Source: an uncultured Bacteroidales bacterium
GTDB taxonomy: Bacteria > Bacteroidota > Bacteroidia > Bacteroidales > ML635J-15
NCBI GenBank assembly: GCA_905234755.1
Contig: CAJOIT010000001.1
Span: 372,001 to 436,000 of the forward strand
Direction: 5' to 3'
Length of the DNA stretch: 64,000 bases
The notes under the pieces are model-generated. The model did not search any database and was not told the origin of the DNA. It worked only from the letters and a program-made list of their open reading frames with translations. Below are positions 16,387 to 25,255 of this stretch, piece after piece. Position 1 is the first letter of the stretch. The number at the start of each line of letters is the position of its first letter. Position numbers and translations under genes: made by a program.

Positions 16387-18450
16387 ATGAGAAGAATACT
16401 GTTGTTTGTGTCTTTGTTTTTCCTTGCTGTTGTTGCCTTTATGGGCTGCCACAAGGATCCGCTGGACTATGGGAATGTAGGTGTGCTGAACTTAAATCTG
16501 CAACGAGGATACAAGACTATGAACAAAGGAGCTGTAGAGTCATTTGATGCCAGAGTGACAATTTTTTACAGCGAAAAGGATACAATTAGCTATAACTGCC
16601 GTTTCGTTGATGTCAATGGTGATGGACTTTATAACAACGATCCTTCTGCGCTAGACTGCATATATGTTCGACGTGAGGTAGGTTTCTGGGTTGGTGTGCA
16701 GGCTGTTATTCAGGGAGATACGGTTTCGGGAATGTCAGACCCCATTGCCTTGCTATATTTGTCAGATGAAAATTCAGTGGTTGACGTTACTATTGTGCTG
16801 GAGGCTGGCTATCCGCGCATAGTGATGAGTACAAACACGGAAGTTGTAGGGGAGGACATTTTGATTTTTGGCGAAGTGCTTGAAGGTGGCGATATGGTTG
16901 AAGAATACGGATTTGCTATAAGGCGAGGACAACTCGGTGATGAGGAGAAGCGTATTTGGTCAAAGCGGTTTTTGTCCGAGAGGGATATGCAGGAATTGTT
17001 CTCATATGCCGACTATGAATTTTATGATGCAGAAATTTTTGATAATGAAACGAATAGGTTTGGTTGTGCACTGGAAATGATGGACTTTGATTCGGTGGAA
17101 TATTCGGTGGCTGCAATTGCTTTGCTGCGTATGAATGAAGGCGATTCCATACAAGTGGCTATACATAGTCCTGTGGTTGGCATGACGATTTCCGGCGGCG
17201 GTGCGATTATAGAAGAATATGTTTACATTGACGAACCATATTACAACGGTGATACGGTAACATTGTACGGTTACTATGTAGGAAATAAGGAATTGAACGG
17301 ATGTGGCTTCGTGCTTGGCTTCAGTGAATATGAACTTACCGACACTATGCCGTGCCGCTTAGATGGTGCTAGTTTCTCTTATTCGTTATACGGATTTCAG
17401 CCTAATACTACATATTATTTCAAGGCATATGTAAAAACGGCAGATGGCACTATTGTAAGCGAAGAAACAGGGCAGTTCCAGATTACTGGAATGATACAGG
17501 AATTTGCCGTATATACCGAATCTGCCACCGAAATTACAGAATCGTTGGCAACCTTGAACGGTTATGTTACTTCTACAGATGGCGTGCATTACTGCGGTTT
17601 TATATTTAATATGGGAACTTATAATGATACCATAATGGTTGAATCATTTGCTGGTGGCAGTTTCTCCTATCAGGTGTCAAATCTTACTGCTAGTACAACA
17701 TATTACTATCAGGCATTTGCAATTAGAGACGGCTGGGATTTCGGTCAGGAGGTGTCGTTTACGACAGCGATTTCGGAACAACAGGAAACTTCCTACAGCG
17801 AGCCTACAGGTAATATGGATGGTTACGGATATGTCGATTTAGGTTTGCCGAGTGGCTTGCTGTGGGCGTACTCCAACATAGGAGCGACAAATCCTGAAGA
17901 TTACGGCAATTACTATGCTTGGGGCGAAACGGAAACAAAGGAGACATACGACTGGAGTACTTACCGTTATTGCAATGGAAGCGAAACCACTCTTACAAAA
18001 TACTGCTACGATGAAAGTTATGGCAACGACGGCTTTACCGATACTCTGACAACATTGGAAGCAGATGACGATGCCGCAACAATCAACTGGGGTTCCAATT
18101 GGAGAATGCCTACACAGACGGAAATGCAGGAACTGGTAGACAATTGCGATACAACTTGGACGACGCAGAACGGTGTAGCAGGGATGTTGTTTACAAGCAG
18201 AACCAATGGTAATTCCATCTTTCTGCCCGCTGCTGGCGGCCGCGTCGATAGTAGTCTCAGCGCTGCCGGTTCTTTCGGCTACTACTGGTCGAGTTCGCTC
18301 AGCTCTAGCGATACCTACAACGCGTGGGACCTCTACTTCAATTCTGGCGATTGCAGCATGGGCCGCAGCTACCGTTACTACGGGCTATCCGTTCGCGCTG
18401 TTTGCCGGTCCCAGAAAAAATCTGTTCTCCCCCCAAAGCGCGCAAAGTAG
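16387..18450 (+). CDS. FISUMP-domain lipoprotein with a DGR-like variable C-terminus
   Basis: 687 residues. The lipoprotein signal ends in VVAFMGCHKD. About residues 25-150 form a beta domain, followed by three Fn3-like domains (to about 468; FQPNTTYYFKAYVKTADGT and LTASTTYYYQAFAIRDGWD mark two of them). A FISUMP domain (about 479-672) reads YVDLGLPSGLLWAYSNIGA, YYAWGETETKE, WRMPTQTEMQELV and LPAAGGR, then GYYWSSS...GLSVRAV. In the last part (residues 639-661, 18301-18384) 14 codons have the form NNC or AAC (AGC, TAC, GAC, GGC, CGC, TGC) at positions where DGR targets carry mutated AAC codons. It is probably a surface receptor-like lectin fold. No reverse transcriptase or template repeat was seen here. 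GC content rises sharply from about 18220 to the end. Confidence 0.85.
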   Translation: MRRILLFVSLFFLAVVAFMGCHKDPLDYGNVGVLNLNLQRGYKTMNKGAVESFDARVTIFYSEKDTISYNCRFVDVNGDGLYNNDPSALDCIYVRREVGFWVGVQAVIQGDTVSGMSDPIALLYLSDENSVVDVTIVLEAGYPRIVMSTNTEVVGEDILIFGEVLEGGDMVEEYGFAIRRGQLGDEEKRIWSKRFLSERDMQELFSYADYEFYDAEIFDNETNRFGCALEMMDFDSVEYSVAAIALLRMNEGDSIQVAIHSPVVGMTISGGGAIIEEYVYIDEPYYNGDTVTLYGYYVGNKELNGCGFVLGFSEYELTDTMPCRLDGASFSYSLYGFQPNTTYYFKAYVKTADGTIVSEETGQFQITGMIQEFAVYTESATEITESLATLNGYVTSTDGVHYCGFIFNMGTYNDTIMVESFAGGSFSYQVSNLTASTTYYYQAFAIRDGWDFGQEVSFTTAISEQQETSYSEPTGNMDGYGYVDLGLPSGLLWAYSNIGATNPEDYGNYYAWGETETKETYDWSTYRYCNGSETTLTKYCYDESYGNDGFTDTLTTLEADDDAATINWGSNWRMPTQTEMQELVDNCDTTWTTQNGVAGMLFTSRTNGNSIFLPAAGGRVDSSLSAAGSFGYYWSSSLSSSDTYNAWDLYFNSGDCSMGRSYRYYGLSVRAVCRSQKKSVLPPKRAK
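18301..18405 (+). other. Candidate DGR variable region (VR)
   Basis: Codons at 18301, 18307, 18316, 18319, 18328, 18334, 18352, 18355, 18361, 18364, 18367, 18370, 18376 and 18379 are AGC, AGC, TAC, AAC, GAC, TAC, TGC, AGC, GGC, CGC, AGC, TAC, TAC, TAC. All can be derived from AAC by changing only the two A. Codons between them (GCG TGG, CTC, TTC AAT TCT GGC, ATG, CGT) lack this form. The stretch ends in a GC-rich segment coding SVRAVCR, the usual place of the initiation-of-mutagenic-homing site. An inverted repeat GCACAC / GTGTGC follows at 18503-18517. Confidence 0.6.
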
Positions 18451-18623
18451 CGAGAGTGCAAAACAGGCGGAGAAGGCGGCAAGTCGAGCAGTCGGGTGCG
18501 GCGCACACGGAGTGTGCTACCTAGCCGCACACGGCAAACGGTTTGTTGCCTGCTCGCGCACCAAGGTGGAGAGTTGAGTAAAAATATAGTTTGCGTTCCG
18601 TCCAAGAAGAAAAGGAAATGAAA

Positions 18624-18826
18624 ACAATGGACAATTAACAATGGACAATGGACAATTAACAATGGACAATGGACAATTGACAATGAACAATGGACAATGA
18701 ACAATTGACAATGAACAATGGATAATTAACAATGGATAATTGACAATGGACAATTAACAATGGACAATTAATAATGGACAATGAACAATGTATAATTTGT
18801 AGGCTCGCAATGCATTGCGAGCTATA
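18624..18826. repeat. CAAT-word tract and truncated palindrome
   Basis: The gap 18451-18946 opens with a GC-rich 3' flank of the FISUMP gene (to about 18580), then the longest CAAT-word tract of the window (18624-18796): about 17 near-repeats of the ten-base words ACAATGGACA, ACAATTAACA and ACAATTGACA. It ends in TTTGTAG followed by the palindrome with half GCTCGCAATG (18803-18822), a copy of the one at 16223 that has lost the matching right end. The minus-strand open frames here encode only SIVHCPL-type peptides. Confidence 0.8.
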
Positions 18827-18884
18827 GTGTGATAAAATTACAATATGTTGATTTATAATAATTTATAATTCACCCCAAAATAAA

Positions 18885-18916
18885 TTTTGCACATTGAAAA
18901 TAAAGCAGTAATTTCG
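18885..18916 (+). promoter_or_regulatory. Promoter of rpsO
   Basis: TTTTG at 18885-18889, 19 bases, TAATTTCG at 18909-18916. This fits the Bacteroidota consensus except for one base in the -7 box (CG for TG). About 30 bases lie between it and the rpsO start. Confidence 0.6.
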
Positions 18917-18946
18917 CGCCGTTTTTTTAATTATAAATTATAAGTG

Positions 18947-19222
18947 ATGAAGAATTATTTAGATTCAGAAAAGAAGAAAGAAATCTTTTCAAAACACGGG
19001 AAGTCTAATACAGACACTGGCTCAGCTGAGTCACAAATAGCCTTATTTTCCTACCGTATCAGTCACTTAACCGAGCACCTGAAGTCGAATCGCAAGGATT
19101 TCAGTACTCAGCGTGCCTTGACTGGTCTTGTAGGTAAAAGAAGAAAATTACTCGATTATCTGAAGACCAAGGATATCGAAAGATACAGGGCTATAGTTAA
19201 AGAATTAGGCTTACGTCGTTAA
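18947..19222 (+). CDS. rpsO: 30S ribosomal protein S15
   Basis: 91 residues from the ATG at 18947 (a GTG directly before it, 18944, is less likely). S15 signatures are present: TGSAESQIALFSYRISHLTEHL, then KDFSTQRALTGLVGKRRKLLDYLK and the C-terminal YRAIVKELGLRR (each quoted only in part). S15 binds 16S rRNA early in 30S assembly. It is directly followed by a terminator and then pnp, the widely conserved rpsO-pnp order. Confidence 0.98.
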   Translation: MKNYLDSEKKKEIFSKHGKSNTDTGSAESQIALFSYRISHLTEHLKSNRKDFSTQRALTGLVGKRRKLLDYLKTKDIERYRAIVKELGLRR

Positions 19223-19229
19223 GACATTC

Positions 19230-19263
19230 GGAAAGCAAGACAAATGTTTTGCTTTCCTTTTTT
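19230..19263 (+). terminator. Terminator after rpsO
   Basis: GGAAAGCAA (19230-19238), a ten-base loop, TTGCTTTCC (19249-19257), then six T. As in other rpsO-pnp loci, some read-through into pnp is likely. Confidence 0.85.
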
Positions 19264-19292
19264 ATTTGCAAATTAATTAAACACAATAGATA

Positions 19293-21491
19293 ATGTACAA
19301 CGAAATTAAGAAAGTCATCACTTTGGCTGATGGCAGAGAAATTGAAATTTCCACCGGTAAACTGGCGAAGCAGGCAACTGGTTCGGTAGTGGTGAAGATG
19401 GGTAAAACCATGTTATTGGCAACAGTTGTTGCAGCAGATGATGCGAAGGAAGACGTTGACTTTATGCCTCTTTCGGTTGAATACAAGGAGAAATATTCGG
19501 CAGTTGGCCGTTTCCCGGGTGGATTCAACAAGAGGGAAGGTCGTCTCTCGGACTATGAAATTCTCGTTTCACGTCTGATTGACCGCGCATTGCGTCCGTT
19601 GTTCCCGAGCGATTTCCACGCAGAAGTATTCGTAAATGTAAACTTGCTTTCGGCAGACAAGAACGACACTCCCGATGCACTTGCAGGACTTGCAGCTTCG
19701 GCAGCACTTACAATCACCGACATCCCATTCGAAGGCCCGATTTCGGAAGTGCGCGTAGCCCGCATCGACGGTCAGTTCAAGATTAATCCGCCTTACGATG
19801 AGTGCCAGAGAGCCGACATCGACATGATTGTGGCTGCTACCTACGAAAACATTATGATGGTAGAAGGCGAACTCAACGAGGTTAGCGAAGCCGAAATGCT
19901 TGATGCAATAAAGTTTGCTCACGAAGCAATTAAACCTATGTGCTTGGCACAGAAGGAACTCCGCGAAATGTGCGGTGTTGCCGAACCTGCTCCTTACTGC
20001 CACGAGGTTAACGATGAGGACCTCCGCAAGAAAGTTTGGGACGAAACATACGACAAGGCTTACGCTGCCGCTATGACTCAGACCGCAAACAAGCACGAAC
20101 GCGAAAGACTCTTCAACGAGGTTAAGGAAAATTTCCTCGCTCAATACACCGAAGAAGAACTCGAAACAGTAGAAAAATTGGTTGACCGTTACTACCACGA
20201 TGTACAGAAGGAAGCTGTTCGTCAGATGGTTCTCAACGAGAGAGTTCGTCTCGATGGTCGTAAGACAGACGAAATCCGTCCAATCTGGTGCGAAGTTGAT
20301 TACCTCCCGACAGTACACGGATCGGCAATCTTTACCCGTGGTGAAACTCAGTCACTCTCTACAGTTACCCTTGGTAACAAGCTCGATGAGCAGACAATTG
20401 ATGGGGCAATGATATCAGGTTCTGAATCATTCCTGCTTCACTACAACTTCCCGCCATTCGCAACTGGCGAAGCTAAGGCATACAGGGGCGTTGGTCGTCG
20501 CGAAATAGGTCACGGAAACCTTGCACACCGCGCATTGCAGAAGGTAATGCCAGTTAAGGGCGAAAATTATCCTTACACCACAAGAGTTGTTTCCGACATC
20601 CTCGAATCGAACGGTTCGTCGTCAATGGCGACGGTTTGCGCTGGCTGTCTTGCTCTTATGGACGCTGGTGTTCCGATTTCACGTCCAGTTTCGGGTATTG
20701 CAATGGGACTTATCGCCGACCCCAAGACTGGCAAGTATGCAATCTTGAGCGATATTCTCGGTGATGAAGACCACCTCGGCGACATGGACTTCAAGGTTTG
20801 CGGTACCGAAAAGGGTATCACAGCAACCCAGATGGATATAAAGGTTGACGGACTTTCATACGCAACTTTGGAAGAAGCCCTCAATCAGGCAAAGCGCGGT
20901 AGAGAACATATCCTTGGCAAGATGCTTGAAACATTGCCAGGTCCGCGTCCTACCTACAAGGATTACGCTCCACAAATCGAAACTATGGTTATTCCTAAGG
21001 ATTTGATTGGTGCAGTAATAGGCCCGGGCGGAAAGATTATCCAAGAAATCCAAGCTACTACCAACACTATAATCGCAATTACCGAAGAGAACGAAAAGGG
21101 ATATGTTGAAATCTCTGCAAGCAATGCAGCCGACATGAAGGCCGCTCGCGCAAAGATCAACGCAATCGTTAAGCGTCCCGAAGTAGGCGAAGTTTACACT
21201 GGTGTTGTAAAGGGCATCACAACTTTCGGCGCATTTGTTGAGATACTTCCAAACTGCCAGGGATTGTTGCACATTTCGGAAATCGACTGGAAGCGCATCA
21301 AGACTATCGAGGAAGCAGGTTTGAAGGAAGGACAGGAAGTGGAAGTTAAGATTATCGACATCGACACCAAGTCGAACAAGATAAGACTTAGCCGCAAGGC
21401 ATTGCTTCCGAAGCCCGAAAAGCCACATCACAAGCGCGAAGAGCGTGAAGAAAATGCAAACGGAGCAGAAAACACTCCGCAAGCAGAATAA
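19293..21491 (+). CDS. pnp: Polyribonucleotide nucleotidyltransferase (PNPase)
   Basis: 732 residues with the full PNPase layout: first RNase PH domain (about 10-145, [26 protein letters not shown]), helical linker, second RNase PH domain (about 320-550, [42 protein letters not shown]), KH domain ([12 protein letters not shown]), and S1 domain ([25 protein letters not shown]). It degrades RNA 3' to 5' with phosphate and is part of RNA decay in the cytoplasm. The C-terminal tail is charged ([18 protein letters not shown]). It follows rpsO. Confidence 0.98.
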   Translation: MYNEIKKVITLADGREIEISTGKLAKQATGSVVVKMGKTMLLATVVAADDAKEDVDFMPLSVEYKEKYSAVGRFPGGFNKREGRLSDYEILVSRLIDRALRPLFPSDFHAEVFVNVNLLSADKNDTPDALAGLAASAALTITDIPFEGPISEVRVARIDGQFKINPPYDECQRADIDMIVAATYENIMMVEGELNEVSEAEMLDAIKFAHEAIKPMCLAQKELREMCGVAEPAPYCHEVNDEDLRKKVWDETYDKAYAAAMTQTANKHERERLFNEVKENFLAQYTEEELETVEKLVDRYYHDVQKEAVRQMVLNERVRLDGRKTDEIRPIWCEVDYLPTVHGSAIFTRGETQSLSTVTLGNKLDEQTIDGAMISGSESFLLHYNFPPFATGEAKAYRGVGRREIGHGNLAHRALQKVMPVKGENYPYTTRVVSDILESNGSSSMATVCAGCLALMDAGVPISRPVSGIAMGLIADPKTGKYAILSDILGDEDHLGDMDFKVCGTEKGITATQMDIKVDGLSYATLEEALNQAKRGREHILGKMLETLPGPRPTYKDYAPQIETMVIPKDLIGAVIGPGGKIIQEIQATTNTIIAITEENEKGYVEISASNAADMKAARAKINAIVKRPEVGEVYTGVVKGITTFGAFVEILPNCQGLLHISEIDWKRIKTIEEAGLKEGQEVEVKIIDIDTKSNKIRLSRKALLPKPEKPHHKREEREENANGAENTPQAE

Positions 21492-21502
21492 TAAAAAAAT
21501 AC

Positions 21503-21540
21503 GAAAGAGGCCTTGAAATATGGGCTTCTTTCTTTTTTTT
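21503..21540 (+). terminator. Terminator after pnp
   Basis: GAAAGAGGCC (21503-21512), a ten-base loop, GGCTTCTTTC (21523-21532), then eight T. An ATG at 21520 lies in the loop, which argues against it as the start of the next gene. Confidence 0.75.
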
Positions 21541-21543
21541 GAC

Positions 21544-22149
21544 ATGAGGGAAAGCGACTCGACCCATATCCAGAATAGCGTAAGGAAAATCATAACGATT
21601 ATCCTGTTTTCTGTTTCCATTTATGGAAATTCTTGGGCGCAGAATCTCAATGAACGGCGCAATGCAATAAAAATCACTTTTCTGTCGTGGGTTACGGGTT
21701 CTACTAAGATAAGTTACGAACGCTCGTACACGCCATTGCAGACTGGCGAACTCACGCTTGGACTTATCTGTGCTGGCTACGATAAGTTTAGAAATCATCC
21801 AAAAGGTTTCACTGCAAGGTACGCCCATAAGTTCATATTGGTAAATAACACCAACTACGCGCTTAACGGATTCTATGTCAAACCCGAACTGGTGTGGTCG
21901 AACTTTACATACGACAAGCGTGATGAGGATTTCAGAACGAAGTCGAGCATGGTTGCATTGTTTGCTTGTCCGGGCTATCAGTGGGCACGGAAAAAGTTTG
22001 TAATCGATGGCTATGTGGGCATTGGTGGCTCGTTGGGTCGTGAATCCGATACCAATTACCATCATGGTTTTGTGCTGTGGAAATGTTTCGGCACTTACTG
22101 CAAGAATGTTGCAATGACATTTGCAATAAAATTGGGATATAGTTTTTAA
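21544..22149 (+). CDS. Exported protein of unknown function, outer-membrane beta-barrel-like
   Basis: 201 residues from the ATG at 21544. The N-terminus MRESDSTHIQNSVRKIITIILFSVSIYGNSWAQ is a signal peptide with a cleavage site after WAQ (landmark only). The rest has alternating beta-strand character: ITFLSWVTGSTKISYERSY, GFTARYAHKF, YVKPELVWSNF, KKFVIDGYVGIGGSLG, and a final AMTFAIKLGYSF ending in Phe, as in outer-membrane barrels. It resembles small DUF3575-type barrels of Bacteroidota, but I do not recognise a specific family. The pnp terminator lies directly upstream, so it has its own promoter or relies on read-through. Confidence 0.65.
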   Translation: MRESDSTHIQNSVRKIITIILFSVSIYGNSWAQNLNERRNAIKITFLSWVTGSTKISYERSYTPLQTGELTLGLICAGYDKFRNHPKGFTARYAHKFILVNNTNYALNGFYVKPELVWSNFTYDKRDEDFRTKSSMVALFACPGYQWARKKFVIDGYVGIGGSLGRESDTNYHHGFVLWKCFGTYCKNVAMTFAIKLGYSF

Positions 22150-22174
22150 GGGAACGAAAGTACAATCGAACATT

Positions 22175-22202
22175 ACAACGCTCCCCGTTCCGTATCGCGT
22201 GT
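22175..22202. repeat. Copy of the CGCTCCCCGTTCC repeat core
   Basis: ACAACGCTCCCCGTTCCGTA (first 20 of 28 bases) is identical to 5874-5901 and, inverted, to 61631-61653. GTGGAATGATG follows at 22215, a decayed form of the GCGGAATGACA end of the element at 61606-61762. Confidence 0.7.
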
Positions 22203-22232
22203 ATGTTCTGATTTGTGGAATGATGTATAGAC

Positions 22233-22256
22233 AAAAAAAGACACCCGAAGGTGTCT
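22233..22256 (-). terminator. Terminator of the deoxynucleoside kinase gene
   Basis: AGACACC / GGTGTCT (22239-22245 and 22250-22256) with a CGAA-type tetraloop; the minus strand continues into a T run. Confidence 0.85.
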
Positions 22257-22280
22257 TATGTTATTTTATTATATGCTAAT

Positions 22281-22895
22281 TTAGAACAATCCGTGAAGTT
22301 CAGCATCAATCTTGTCGATTACTGTGCTGAGGTCTTCGGGTTTGTTGGCGAAGTCGATGTTATCGACATCGATGATGAGGAGTTTGCCGCTGTCGTATTC
22401 AGATGCCCATGCCTCGTAGCGTTCGTTTAGGCGTGTGAGGTAGTCGATGCGGATTGATGATTCGTACTTGCGACCGCGTTGTTGTATCTGGCGGACAAGC
22501 GTAGGCACGCTGGCGCGCAGGTAGATTAGCAAGTCGGGAGCTTGAACCACCGATGTCATCAACTTGAACAAGCTGAAATAGTTGTCGAAGTCGCGGGACG
22601 ACATAAGCCCCATCGAATGTAGGTTAGGAGCAAAAATGTAAGCGTCCTCGTATATGGTTCTGTCCTGAATTATGGTCTTGTCTGACTTGCGAATTTCAAG
22701 TATCTGGTTGAAGCGGCTGTTCAAGAAGTAAATCTGCAAATTGAACGACCAGCGCTGCATGTCCTCGTAAAAGTCGTTAAGATAAGGATTGTAGTCAACA
22801 TCCTCGAAATTCGGAGTCCATCCGTAATGCTTTGCCAGCAACTTAGTAAGAGTAGTCTTGCCGGCTCCAATGTTTCCTGCTACTGCTATATGCAT
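22281..22895 (-). CDS. Deoxynucleoside kinase
   Basis: 204 residues. The P-loop is GNIGAGKTTL (residues 7-16). QDRTIYEDAYIF corresponds to the DRS motif of the dNK/dGK family, and the lid region is QQRGRKYESSI. LLIYLRASVPTLVRQIQ is typical of the same family. These cytoplasmic enzymes phosphorylate deoxyadenosine, deoxyguanosine or pyrimidine deoxynucleosides in nucleotide salvage; which one cannot be decided here. A terminator follows at 22233. Confidence 0.92.
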   Translation of the reverse strand: MHIAVAGNIGAGKTTLTKLLAKHYGWTPNFEDVDYNPYLNDFYEDMQRWSFNLQIYFLNSRFNQILEIRKSDKTIIQDRTIYEDAYIFAPNLHSMGLMSSRDFDNYFSLFKLMTSVVQAPDLLIYLRASVPTLVRQIQQRGRKYESSIRIDYLTRLNERYEAWASEYDSGKLLIIDVDNIDFANKPEDLSTVIDKIDAELHGLF

Positions 22896-22946
22896 ACCTC
22901 TAAAAATTTTACGGTGCTAAATTATATTTTTTTTTGCAAATACCCG

Positions 22947-23744
22947 TTATTTTTCCAACTGAATTTTACTGCATTCCAATTTATTTTCATCAAGCAGATA
23001 AAGCAGGTCGTGCCTGATGCGGAATTTGTCAGCTTTTTTATCATCGGTTGGAATGGGAACAGTCTTGTCGTCAGCTACATCGTAAGCCACGATTTCGCCA
23101 TTGATGCTGTAGTACAAAATGTCGTTGTCGATGCAGAAGTCGGAGCATTCGCCATTGGTTTCGAATGCGCGGTAGAAATTGCCGAACTTGTCGAGAATCA
23201 GCACTTTGCCATCATCGGTGAGCAGAAAAAGATAGTTTATCGACTCGCGCATCACAAGCACTTCGGCATCGCCAAGCTTGTCGTAAATGTTGGTTCCCTG
23301 TTGCGAGACTTCCAAATTCGGGTTAACCCTTCTTACGCATGAATTCTGCTCGTCGAATACCCAGAATCCGCCAAATACCGATGAGCAAACCACCTTTATA
23401 TTATATAGGCCGGCATCATCGAGCATTAGCGGGCTGAGAAGTTCGGCAAGTTTGCTGTCGAGATAAATCAGTTTGTTGAATTCGGAATAAAACACAATGA
23501 CCTTGAACGGATTGGAAACATCAAGGGACGACATGCTGCCTGCCGGATAATTGTCGTATGCGCAAAGGAAATTCATGTCGGCATCGTACTTTGCCACCAC
23601 ATTGTTCTTTACAAGATAGATGTTTCCAAGCCTATCGACCTCGACAGCACTTGCATCCACCGCCTTGCTCCACGGCGTAAAGTCTTGTGCTTCGGCAAAT
23701 CCGAACAGCAACAACAGAACCGATGCAATTATAAGTTTATTCAT
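22947..23744 (-). CDS. Exported protein, probable 6-bladed beta-propeller
   Basis: 265 residues from the ATG at 23744 (MNKLIIASVLLLLFGFAEA, signal peptide). An upstream in-frame start at 23777 would put charged residues before the signal and is rejected. Repeats of the kind VDRLGNIYLVKNNVVAKYD, FNKLIYLDSKLAELLSP, FWVFDEQNSCVRRVNPN and DGKVLILDKFGNFYRAF suggest an NHL/6-bladed propeller fold. No catalytic residues are recognised. Members of this kind in Bacteroidales often accompany cell-envelope functions; the role here is unknown. Confidence 0.72.
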   Translation of the reverse strand: MNKLIIASVLLLLFGFAEAQDFTPWSKAVDASAVEVDRLGNIYLVKNNVVAKYDADMNFLCAYDNYPAGSMSSLDVSNPFKVIVFYSEFNKLIYLDSKLAELLSPLMLDDAGLYNIKVVCSSVFGGFWVFDEQNSCVRRVNPNLEVSQQGTNIYDKLGDAEVLVMRESINYLFLLTDDGKVLILDKFGNFYRAFETNGECSDFCIDNDILYYSINGEIVAYDVADDKTVPIPTDDKKADKFRIRHDLLYLLDENKLECSKIQLEK

Positions 23745-23760
23745 GCCACAAAGGTAAGAA

Positions 23761-23902
23761 AATTTGTAGGCACGCAATGCATTGCGTGCCTACAAATTAT
23801 TGACCATTATCAATTGCATATAGTTACAGATGCTGAAACAAGTTCAGCATGACTTTGTGTGGGGGTGGATTGTTAATTGTCAATTATTAATTGTCCATTC
23901 CT
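23761..23902. repeat. 38-base perfect palindrome, stem-loop repeat and CAAT tract
   Basis: 23761-23798 is a perfect palindrome with half AATTTGTAGGCACGCAATG, a fuller member of the family at 16223 and 18799. 23827-23853 is the ATGCTGAAACAAGTTCAGCAT stem-loop, here in the opposite orientation to 16146-16172. 23869-23900 is an inverted CAAT tract (AATTGTCAATTATTAATTG). All three repeat types occur in the same order, mirrored, at 16003-16250. Confidence 0.85.
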
Positions 23903-23950
23903 AAAAAAAAATTACTTTTGCCATCGTTTGATTAACATTGCTCGACACAG

Positions 23951-25255
23951 ATGGAAAAAATTACAATAATTGTCATGTTTCTCGGAGGACTGATATTTTT
24001 CAGTCATCTGCTAAACAAACTTTTCGATAAGACAAAGATTCCCAATGTTTTGATATTAATCACAATCGGCATTGTCGCTGGATTTTTCATCGACAGCAAA
24101 ATGTTTTTTGGTGAGGTAGGACGCATATTCACAACCATAACCTTGATAATAATATTGTTCGAGAGCGGTGTAGGACTGAAACTGCAGGAACTGAAGTCGT
24201 CTATCCTCTCGGCGACATTGGTGACGATAATCAATTTCATTTTTTCCGCCGGAATAGTCGTTGGCGTAACAATGTGGCTTGCCGACTTTGATTTCACAAC
24301 CGCACTTTTCCTCGGTTCCATCCTCGGCGGAACATCCTCGGCAGTGGTAATTCCAATGGTGCGACAACTCAACATGGGACATAAGGCAGGAACGGTGCTT
24401 CTGCTCGAATCGGCATTTACCGATGTGCTTTGTCTTGTTGTCGGTTTGGCTGTTCTCGAAAGCATGAAGGCTGGCGACCTCGAGCCAACGGCAATACTTG
24501 GAAACATGGCAAAGTCGTTCCTGCTGGCAATTGTGCTCGGTTTGTTTGGCGGTTTTGCTTGGAGCCTATTGCTCAACTGGATACGCGGAATAAAAAATTC
24601 AATGTTTACCACTTTGGCACTCGTTTTTATAGTGTACGGATGTGCGGAATTGCTCGGACTTAACGGCGGTATTGCAGCTTTGTCGTTTGGTATTGTGCTA
24701 GGCAACTCGGAATATTTCGACAAGATGAAGCTATGGAAACGCATTTTCAAAATTGAAACAGCCAAGCTCAACGACAACGAAAAGAACTTTTTCTCCGAAA
24801 TCGTATTTGTGTTCCAGACATATTTCTTCGTTTACATCGGCATTGTGATTGAGTTCGGCACACCATTGATATACCTCATTTCCATAATGATAGTGTGCCT
24901 GGTAATACTTACAAGGATTCCGACCGTGCGTCTGCTTGTGCGGAAGGACTGCACCCCTGATGACAAGCTTCTGATGTCGATAATGATGCCGAAGGGACTT
25001 GTACCTGCAATTCTGGCATCCATTCCTCTGCAGGAAGGGCTTCCGTACGGACAGGAGATTGCCGAAATTGGTTATGCCGTGGTGCTTACAAGCATAATAA
25101 TGTGCAGTTTGCTAATAATAATCCTCGGCAAGAAAAAGAAAACAAATGTGCAGACAGATGCAACAACGATACTTCCAATTGAAAACCAGACAGAAACAGC
25201 CAATGAAAACACAACAGAAACAACAAATGCAGTACACGAGCCGAATAACAATTAA
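23951..25255 (+). CDS. Cation:proton antiporter (CPA type)
   Basis: 434 residues with about 12 membrane segments from residue 5 to about 395, e.g. ITIIVMFLGGLIFFSHLL, VLILITIGIVAGFF and IFTTITLIIILFESGVGLKL. LGGTSSAVVIPM and LLESAFTDVLCLVVGLAV hold the Asp of the ion site (the ESxxxD pattern). It is a Na+/H+ or K+/H+ exchanger of the inner membrane. After the last helix there is a short Lys-rich stretch and a 30-residue Thr/Asn/Glu-rich tail (NQTETANENTTETTNAVHE) with no domain; no TrkA-N or TrkA-C domain is present, so it is a short form. The next gene starts inside its 3' end. Confidence 0.88.
   Translation: MEKITIIVMFLGGLIFFSHLLNKLFDKTKIPNVLILITIGIVAGFFIDSKMFFGEVGRIFTTITLIIILFESGVGLKLQELKSSILSATLVTIINFIFSAGIVVGVTMWLADFDFTTALFLGSILGGTSSAVVIPMVRQLNMGHKAGTVLLLESAFTDVLCLVVGLAVLESMKAGDLEPTAILGNMAKSFLLAIVLGLFGGFAWSLLLNWIRGIKNSMFTTLALVFIVYGCAELLGLNGGIAALSFGIVLGNSEYFDKMKLWKRIFKIETAKLNDNEKNFFSEIVFVFQTYFFVYIGIVIEFGTPLIYLISIMIVCLVILTRIPTVRLLVRKDCTPDDKLLMSIMMPKGLVPAILASIPLQEGLPYGQEIAEIGYAVVLTSIIMCSLLIIILGKKKKTNVQTDATTILPIENQTETANENTTETTNAVHEPNNN

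Noticed and set aside
18206..18577. Plus-strand open frame overlapping the FISUMP 3' end
   Set aside because: It is a frame shadow produced by the GC-rich variable region; no plausible protein features.
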